Of a stretch of 10,771 nucleotides of DNA, positions 6,030 through 10,771 are shown one piece after another. Source of the DNA: Gammaproteobacteria bacterium (lineage in GTDB: Bacteria; Pseudomonadota; Gammaproteobacteria; Chromatiales; Chromatiaceae); the NCBI GenBank assembly GCA_015767355.1, contig JADWMH010000056.1:1-10771 (forward strand), in the 5' to 3' direction. Numbering within the stretch: position 1 is the first letter of the stretch; each line of letters starts with the position of its first letter. The notes under the pieces are model-generated. The model was not told the DNA's origin, made no database searches, and saw only the letters and a program-made list of their open reading frames with translations. Made by a program: the position numbers and the translations under genes.

Positions 6030-7286
6030 TTACTCGGCATAGACAGGAAGCCTGGCGCAGATGGCCTTCGCCTTCTCTTTGATCGCATCGATCACTCCCT
6101 GGTCGCCTTTGCTGTCGATGATGTCGCACATCCAGTTGGCCAGCTCAGCCGCATCTTCTTCACTGAAACCGCGGGTTGTAATCGCCGGGGTCCCAACGCG
6201 GATGCCGCTGGTGACAAAGGGTGACTGCGGATCATTGGGCACGGCATTCATGTTGACAGTGATATTCGCTGCTCCCAGCCAGGCATCGACCTCCTTACCG
6301 GTGAGGCCCGCCTCGATAAAGCTCACCAGAAAGAGGTGATCATCCGTCCCTTTGGAAACCACATCGTAGCCGCGCTGCATAAAGACTTTCGCCATCGCCT
6401 TTGCATTGTTCATCACCTGCTGCTGATAGCTTTTGAAGCCGGGTTCCATCGCCTCCTTGAAGGCAACCGCCTTGGCGGCAATGACATGCATCAACGGACC
6501 ACCCTGACTACCGGGAAATACCGCAGAGTTGAGCTTTTTCTCGATCTCCGCATTGGATTTAGCCAGAATCAGACCACCGCGCGGACCACGCAGGGTTTTG
6601 TGCGTGGTGGTGGTGGTCACATCGGCGATGCCTACTGGACTCGGATAAAGGCCAGCGGCAATGAGTCCCGCGACATGCGCCATATCAACGAACAGGTATG
6701 CGCCAACCTCGTCGGCAATTTCACGGAAACGCTGCCAGTCAACAATGCGCGAATAGGCCGAAAAGCCGGCGATGATCATCTTCGGCTTGTGTTCGCGAGC
6801 GAGGCTCTCAACCTGATCGTAGTCTATCTCGCCGGTTTCGGCATGCAGGCCATACTGAACAGCATGGTAAATCTTACCTGAAAAGCTGGGTTTGGCGCCA
6901 TGGGTCAGGTGACCGCCGTCGGCAAGGCTCATACCCAACACCGTATCACCCGGCTCACACAACGCCATGAAAACAGCGGCATTCGCCTGCGAGCCCGAGT
7001 GCGGCTGTACATTAGCATAATCCGCATCGAACAGTTCCCTGGCGCGATCGATTGCCAGCTGCTCAGCTTTGTCGACAAATTCACAGCCGCCGTAGTAGCG
7101 CTTGCCGGGGTAGCCTTCCGCATATTTATTCGTCAGCACAGAACCCTGCGCCTGCATCACACGCGGACTGGTGTAGTTTTCCGATGCGATCAGCTCGATA
7201 TGCTGCTCCTGCCGCTGCTCCTCATCCCTTATTGCCTGCCAAAGCTCGGCATCATAGTCACTGATCTGCATCGATTTCTTAAACAT
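6030..7286 (-). CDS. glyA: Serine hydroxymethyltransferase
   Basis: GlyA is the pyridoxal-phosphate enzyme that converts serine and tetrahydrofolate to glycine and methylene-tetrahydrofolate, the main one-carbon source of the cell. The 418-residue protein aligns with E. coli GlyA along its length: HIELIASENYTSPRVMQAQG at 29-48, KYAEGYPGKRYYGG at 54-67, VDMAHVAGLIAAG at 200-212, and TTTTHKTLRGPRGG with the cofactor lysine K230. I use the ATG at 7286 because it matches the family start and has GGAGAG about 8 bp upstream; an ATG at 7310 would place that site inside the gene. It is the first gene of the minus-strand run and diverges from dsbB. The enzyme also appears to head transcription of nrdR-ribD-ribE. 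Confidence 0.98.
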   Translation of the reverse strand: MFKKSMQISDYDAELWQAIRDEEQRQEQHIELIASENYTSPRVMQAQGSVLTNKYAEGYPGKRYYGGCEFVDKAEQLAIDRARELFDADYANVQPHSGSQANAAVFMALCEPGDTVLGMSLADGGHLTHGAKPSFSGKIYHAVQYGLHAETGEIDYDQVESLAREHKPKMIIAGFSAYSRIVDWQRFREIADEVGAYLFVDMAHVAGLIAAGLYPSPVGIADVTTTTTHKTLRGPRGGLILAKSNAEIEKKLNSAVFPGSQGGPLMHVIAAKAVAFKEAMEPGFKSYQQQVMNNAKAMAKVFMQRGYDVVSKGTDDHLFLVSFIEAGLTGKEVDAWLGAANITVNMNAVPNDPQSPFVTSGIRVGTPAITTRGFSEEDAAELANWMCDIIDSKGDQGVIDAIKEKAKAICARLPVYAE

Positions 7287-7326
7287 GGGTTCTCTCCAGC
7301 CATTACTCATTCAATAATATGTGCGG

Positions 7327-7356
7327 ATTTTAGCAGAGGAGGAGTTCGACTGTATT
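7327..7356 (-). promoter_or_regulatory. Candidate promoter for glyA and the genes behind it
   Basis: On the minus strand, TAAAAT (7332-7327, 5 of 6 to the -10 consensus) is preceded by TGC, making an extended -10. An AATACA hexamer (7356-7351, 3 of 6) lies 18 bp upstream. Initiation near 7320 would give a leader of about 34 nt ending in the GGAGAG site of glyA. The extended -10 compensates for the poor -35. This is a sequence-only prediction. Confidence 0.45.
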
Positions 7357-7386
7357 GGTAATCTGAATAGAGGGATGCGCTACAGT

Positions 7387-7398
7387 GAAGTATACTTC
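7387..7398. promoter_or_regulatory. Perfect 12-bp palindrome upstream of dsbB, possible operator
   Basis: GAAGTATACTTC is identical on both strands and is centred about 34 bp before the dsbB ATG. It includes TATACT (7391-7396), a fair -10 hexamer for plus-strand transcription, but the -35 position has no good match. A 12-bp palindrome is expected two or three times by chance in a window this size, so position is the only argument in favour. Confidence 0.25.
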
Positions 7399-7426
7399 GC
7401 GCACTCTACAGAAAAATCTTCAGGTC

Positions 7427-7939
7427 ATGGCATTTCTCAAACAGGCTTCAAAAAAACGTTTCTCCTGGCTGCTGCTGGCGCTAACCGCGCTGCTGCTTGA
7501 ACTGGCCGCACTCTACTTTCAGTATGGAGAAATGGAGCTGCAGCCCTGCGTGCTCTGCATCTACGAGCGCACTGCAGTGATGGGCATCTTGCTGGCCGGT
7601 TTGATCGGCGCCATTGCCCCGCAGCTGCTCATCTTTCGCTGCGCTGGATTTCTGTTATGGGGAAGCAGTGCAGTCTGGGGGCTCATGCTGGCGTTGGAAC
7701 ATAGCGGCATCCAGCAGAACTCCATGACAGCAAGCTGTGATTTTATCACTAAATTTCCTGCCTGGGCAAAACTGGACGAATGGTTTCCGTTGATGTTCAA
7801 TCCAACCGGCTTCTGCGACGAGATCCAGTGGCAGCTTCTTGGCTACACCATGCCGCAGACTATGACCGGCATCTACGGACTCTATCTACTGGGGCTGGTT
7901 GTTGTTATTGCATCGCAATTCAGAATGAATAAGGAGTGA
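7427..7939 (+). CDS. dsbB: Disulfide bond formation protein DsbB
   Basis: DsbB is an inner-membrane protein that reoxidises DsbA and passes the electrons to quinone. With the start at ATG 7427 it has 170 residues, and all four working cysteines fall at the E. coli numbers: C41 and C44 in PCVLCIYER, C104 in TASCDF and C130 in TGFCDE. R48, implicated in quinone binding, is also present. Four hydrophobic helices are apparent at about 14-31, 48-65, 70-90 and 143-163. An in-frame GTG at 7385 would add 14 residues and is preceded by GAGGG, but the homology favours 7427, whose ribosome-binding site is poor (AGG only 2 bp away). dusA follows 16 bp downstream. It diverges from glyA. Confidence 0.96.
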   Translation: MAFLKQASKKRFSWLLLALTALLLELAALYFQYGEMELQPCVLCIYERTAVMGILLAGLIGAIAPQLLIFRCAGFLLWGSSAVWGLMLALEHSGIQQNSMTASCDFITKFPAWAKLDEWFPLMFNPTGFCDEIQWQLLGYTMPQTMTGIYGLYLLGLVVVIASQFRMNKE

Positions 7940-7955
7940 GGAGTGAGGATGATTG

Positions 7956-8942
7956 ATGCGCTTCTCTTGGAATAACAACAGGTTGCTCTCTGTTGCACCG
8001 ATGCTTGATTGGACCGACCGGCACTGCCGCTACTTTTTGCGGCTGCTGAGCCGACACACCTTGTTGTATTCGGAGATGGTGACCACCGGTGCGATCGTCC
8101 ATGGTGATGTGGAGCGCCATTTGCGATTTGATGCCGCCGAACACCCTGTTGCACTGCAACTTGGCGGCAGCAACCCCAATGAGTTGGGACACTGCTCGAA
8201 AATCGCCGAAGAGTATGGCTATGACGAGGTCAACCTGAATGTCGGCTGCCCCTCGGACCGGGTTCAGTCCGGCATGTTCGGAGCCTGCCTGATGGCGAAC
8301 CCGCTACTGGTGGCCGACTGCATCAAGGCTATGCGCGATGCAGCGTCCATTCCGGTAACCATCAAGCACCGCATCGGCATCGATGAGATGGACAGCTATG
8401 CACAGTTGTGCGATTTTGTCGGCGCGGTTGCTGAGAGCGGATGCAGCTGCTTTACCATTCATGCGCGCAAGGCCTGGCTGCAGGGCCTCAGCCCCAAAGA
8501 GAATCGAGACAAGCCGCCTCTGCAGTATGAGACTGTCTACCGGATCAAGCAGGATTTTCCCGATCTCGAGATTGTCATCAATGGCGGCATCATGACGCTG
8601 GATGAGGCCGGAGAGCATCTGCAGCAGGTCGATGGCGTAATGATTGGACGCGCCATCTACCATAATCCGTGGATACTGGCCGATGCTGACAGAGGCATTT
8701 TCGGCAAACAAAACCCACTCTCTACACGCCTCGATGTGATTGAACAAATCATCCCCTATATTGAAAGGGAGCTAGCTGGCAAAACCCGGCTGCACCATAT
8801 CACGCGCCACATGATCGGGCTGTTCAACGGCATGCCCGGAGCCAGGAGATGGCGGCGCTACCTCTCTGAAAATGCCTGTCGGGAAGATGCAGACGTCAGG
8901 GTGCTGCTGCAGGCTGCTGAGCAATTGAGTGTGTCAGCATGA
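7956..8942 (+). CDS. dusA: tRNA-dihydrouridine(20/20a) synthase DusA
   Basis: DusA is a flavoenzyme that reduces uridines 20 and 20a in the D-loop of tRNA using NADPH. The protein of 328 residues begins at ATG 7956 (a TTG lies directly before it); AGGA ends 6 bp upstream. The FMN-binding TIM barrel shows SVAPMLDWTDRHCR at about 12-25, QLGGSNP at 68-74, the catalytic C98 in NVGCPSDRVQSG, IKHRIG at 136-141, H169 in the IHAR segment, INGGI at 208-212 and IGRAIYHNPW at 230-239. NHITRH-like HHITRHMIGLFNGMPGARRWRR in the helical C-terminal domain is typical of DusA rather than DusB or DusC. It follows dsbB by 16 bp and is probably cotranscribed; no functional link between the two is known. Confidence 0.97.
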   Translation: MRFSWNNNRLLSVAPMLDWTDRHCRYFLRLLSRHTLLYSEMVTTGAIVHGDVERHLRFDAAEHPVALQLGGSNPNELGHCSKIAEEYGYDEVNLNVGCPSDRVQSGMFGACLMANPLLVADCIKAMRDAASIPVTIKHRIGIDEMDSYAQLCDFVGAVAESGCSCFTIHARKAWLQGLSPKENRDKPPLQYETVYRIKQDFPDLEIVINGGIMTLDEAGEHLQQVDGVMIGRAIYHNPWILADADRGIFGKQNPLSTRLDVIEQIIPYIERELAGKTRLHHITRHMIGLFNGMPGARRWRRYLSENACREDADVRVLLQAAEQLSVSA

Positions 8943-8980
8943 TCCGACCCGCAATGATGAGATTGTAGCCTTTCCCCTTT

Positions 8981-9019
8981 CTCCCCTCACCCCAACCCTC
9001 GCCCAAAGAGAGAGGGAGC
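8981..9019. repeat. CCCTCACCCCAACCCTC-type repeat between convergent genes, possible terminator
   Basis: The sequence from CTCCCCTCAC through CCCAACCCTC to GAGAGGGAGC matches a repeat I recall in many bacterial intergenic regions. A degraded hairpin is possible: CCCTC (8996-9000) with GAGGG (9012-9016) around an 11-nt loop. It ends one base from the stop codon of the minus-strand kinase gene and 39 bp beyond the dusA stop, so it could serve as a transcript end for both. There is no strong U-tract. Confidence 0.55.
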
Positions 9020-9020
9020 A

Positions 9021-10535
9021 TTACAGCTGGAAATTCCGACTGTCGGTGACAACAATAACATGGGGCAACTCCTCAGCAGAAAAACCATCTTTCGAGGCCA
9101 GTTGCCTGTTCAGCACATTCACGTCTGCCTCCGCCGGGTCATCCCCTCGCTGCAGACGCAGCTGCACCCTCCGTTGCAGTTCCTTCACAGGAACCTGGAT
9201 GTCCAGAATATGGTAATCGACGCCAAGTTTCTGCGCCAACTCCATGAAGGGTTTGCGATAGGGCTGCTGCAGAAATGTCGCATCAGCTACTGCGGTAAAG
9301 CCCGCATTGATCACGACTTCGCACAATTCTGCAAGGCGCTGATAGGTCTTTGCGGACATTTGCGGGGTGTAAATGCCTCCATTTTGGCTGCTGTTAGTGC
9401 GTGCCAGAGGAGACAAACCCGCCAGGCGTTTACGCTCGATGTCCGAGGAGATCTGTATAGCAGGCATGGTTGCAACCAGTCGCCTCGCCGCAACACTCTT
9501 GCCTGATCCGGACGGACCACTGGCAACGATCAGCATGGGGTTATCCGGGATAATATAGCGCTCTGCCAATGCCAGGTACTCACGATACGCTGCCATAACA
9601 TACGATCTCTCGGCATCGCTCAACTGCTGGCCAAGGCGTATCGCAGCAACCTTGGCGCGCACCATTGCCCGATAGAGCTGGTAAAAGCGCACCAGTTGAA
9701 GACCCTCGAAATCACCACTATAAATCAGCCATTGATTGAGAAAGTACTGCGAAAGATCTGTACGACCAACACGATCGAGGTCCATCATCAAGAATGCGAT
9801 TTCACTGACATGATCGATCCAGCAAATTTCAACGCTGAACTCGATGCCGTCAAAAATAATCAGGCGCTCACCCTCGAGAACGATATTGCCAAGATGCAGG
9901 TCGCCATGGCCCTCCCCGACAAAACCATCCCGCTGGCGCTGATGCAATAATTGATGCAATTGCCGGCAGCGCTGCTGTGTCCACTTCTCCAGCACCTCAA
10001 GCCGCTGCAGATCCTGTGGATGATCGACCAGTGTTCGCAACAGATCGAAGTTGTCCGTCATCGGCCCCAGCACACTTTCGGGGGAGCCGGGAACGCTGCC
10101 AGGCTCGGCTTTGGTGATTTTTTTCTGGAATTCCACGATCTGCCTGGCAAGATCATCCATGCGTTCTTCATTCAGAAATTGCAAGTTACTTGCCAACAGA
10201 CTCTCGGATGGGAACTCCCGCATCTGTACTGCATATTCAATGGCCTCACCCTCCCCCTCCAGTTGTGGAGCATCAGCCGATCCGGTGATGGCAATCACCT
10301 TCTGATAGACATCCGCCGCCAGGCGGGAATTGAGACGAATCTCCTCGTCACAGCAGCGATGACGTTTCTCCAGGGTGGAGAAGTCGAGAAATCCAAGATC
10401 CAACGGTTTTTTGATTTTCCAGGCATGACCATGCGCCACGATCACCGAGGAGATATGGGTTTCACAAACTTTCCCGTCCAACTGGTTTGACAGCGCAGTG
10501 ACGAGTTGCGCATGCTCTTCAATAGTTTTTATCAT
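9021..10535 (-). CDS. Two-domain protein: APH-like kinase fused to P-loop ATPase/kinase (AAA_33 type)
   Basis: This 504-residue protein belongs to the family usually named bifunctional aminoglycoside phosphotransferase/ATP-binding protein; the substrate is unknown and drug resistance should not be assumed. The N-terminal half resembles APH/choline kinases: WKIKKPLDLGFLDFSTLEKR (39-58), catalytic loop GHGDLHLGN (209-217, base D212) and metal-site FDGIEF (228-233, D229). The C-terminal part from about 333 is a P-loop domain with GPSGSGKS (340-347), SSDIERKR (363-370) as in polynucleotide and gluconate-type kinases, VADATF (416-421) and an arginine-rich lid (RRVQLRLQRGDDP, 455-467). AGAGG is only 2 bp from the ATG at 10535, so initiation may be weak. 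It diverges from the DUF2892 gene and converges with dusA. Confidence 0.88.
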   Translation of the reverse strand: MIKTIEEHAQLVTALSNQLDGKVCETHISSVIVAHGHAWKIKKPLDLGFLDFSTLEKRHRCCDEEIRLNSRLAADVYQKVIAITGSADAPQLEGEGEAIEYAVQMREFPSESLLASNLQFLNEERMDDLARQIVEFQKKITKAEPGSVPGSPESVLGPMTDNFDLLRTLVDHPQDLQRLEVLEKWTQQRCRQLHQLLHQRQRDGFVGEGHGDLHLGNIVLEGERLIIFDGIEFSVEICWIDHVSEIAFLMMDLDRVGRTDLSQYFLNQWLIYSGDFEGLQLVRFYQLYRAMVRAKVAAIRLGQQLSDAERSYVMAAYREYLALAERYIIPDNPMLIVASGPSGSGKSVAARRLVATMPAIQISSDIERKRLAGLSPLARTNSSQNGGIYTPQMSAKTYQRLAELCEVVINAGFTAVADATFLQQPYRKPFMELAQKLGVDYHILDIQVPVKELQRRVQLRLQRGDDPAEADVNVLNRQLASKDGFSAEELPHVIVVTDSRNFQL

Positions 10536-10604
10536 AGCCTCTGGATATTTTATATGCAGTATGTTATTATATTCTGATATTTATCAATTCAGGAATTAAT
10601 CACC
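10536..10604. promoter_or_regulatory. AT-rich divergent promoter region with a palindrome before the DUF2892 gene
   Basis: The 69-bp gap separates two divergent starts. On the minus strand there is a perfect TATAAT (10571-10566) with no good -35, and alternatively TTGATA (10587-10582) with an 18-bp spacer to CATACT (10563-10558). On the plus strand TATATT (10568-10573) could be a -10. AATTC-AG-GAATT (10586-10597) is a perfect 5-bp-arm inverted repeat that overlaps the AGGA (10591-10594) ribosome-binding site of the plus-strand gene, a position where a bound repressor would matter. All of this is prediction. Confidence 0.35.
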
Positions 10605-10771
10605 ATGAGTATCGAACGTGTCGTTTTGGCCTTCGCAGGTTTTGCAATCCTTCTCTCCCTCGTATTCTCACAAGTTTTCAATCCTAACTGGATATGGTTT
10701 ACAGCTTTCGTCGGCTTTAACCTGTTTCAATCAGCCTTCACCGGCTTTTGCCCGTTAGCGATGATCCTGAA
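10605..10771 (+). CDS. YgaP-type/DUF2892 small inner-membrane protein (5' part, runs off window)
   Basis: Fifty-five codons are visible from ATG 10605, with AGGA 10 bp upstream. The protein starts MSIERVVLAFAGFAILLSL and has two hydrophobic segments (about 6-24 and 29-48), with AFTGFCPLAMIL at 44-55 including C49. This is the pattern of the DUF2892 membrane domain found alone or behind a rhodanese domain in YgaP. Stand-alone members are about 60-70 residues, so only the last few residues are likely missing. Proteins of this type are often associated with sulfur or sulfide-responsive genes, but nothing in the visible sequence shows that here. Confidence 0.85.
   Translation, partial: MSIERVVLAFAGFAILLSLVFSQVFNPNWIWFTAFVGFNLFQSAFTGFCPLAMIL

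Noticed and set aside
7287..7426. FMN or glycine riboswitch, or an NrdR box, upstream of glyA
   Set aside because: No conserved riboswitch core or NrdR-box pair is visible, and the predicted glyA leader is only about 34 nt.
9951..10490. A 179-codon plus-strand open frame opposite the kinase gene
   Set aside because: The minus-strand protein has both kinase motif sets intact; the opposite frame has no recognisable features.
9021..10535. Aminoglycoside resistance gene
   Set aside because: Only the kinase fold motifs are shared. The fusion to a P-loop domain defines a separate chromosomal family with no shown resistance role.

Overview
The window looks like chromosomal DNA of a gammaproteobacterium. 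GlyA, RuvA/B/C, DsbB, RibD and DusA all read like the Escherichia coli proteins over their full length, and the DsbB cysteines fall at the same residue numbers. The intergenic repeats resemble those of environmental, often sulfur-oxidising, gammaproteobacteria. That narrower placement is only an impression; no rRNA or other marker gene is present.

Layout. Positions 1-162 hold short repeats downstream of ruvB. Positions 163-7286 are a minus-strand run, read right to left as glyA, nrdR, ribD, ribE, yebC, ruvC, ruvA, ruvB. The genes within it are tightly packed (nrdR/ribD and ruvC/ruvA overlap by 4 bp; ribD-ribE, ruvC-yebC and glyA-nrdR gaps are 1 to 8 bp). Two gaps interrupt the run, ribE-yebC (301 bp) and ruvA-ruvB (367 bp), and both contain copies of one mobile-looking short repeat. 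Positions 7427-8942 are a plus-strand pair, dsbB and dusA, divergent from glyA. It converges on a minus-strand gene (9021-10535) for a two-domain APH-like kinase/P-loop ATPase, with another repeat between them. A small two-helix membrane protein (YgaP-type/DUF2892) diverges from the kinase gene and runs off the right edge.

How the genes work together. glyA supplies one-carbon units, NrdR represses ribonucleotide reductase genes, and RibD and RibE carry out riboflavin synthesis steps; the usual next genes ribBA and ribH are not here. RuvC, RuvA and RuvB form the Holliday-junction resolution machinery, with yebC (a translation or regulatory factor) in its common place beside ruvC. DsbB reoxidises periplasmic DsbA, and DusA modifies tRNA.

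The genes themselves are ordinary. The most interesting signal is in the gaps: two copies of a terminal-inverted-repeat element whose cores are about 98% identical but lie in opposite orientations inside weaker, collinear flanks. One copy carries a further 50-bp insert and sits inside another inverted repeat. I found no convincing new defence, mobile or biosynthetic system.
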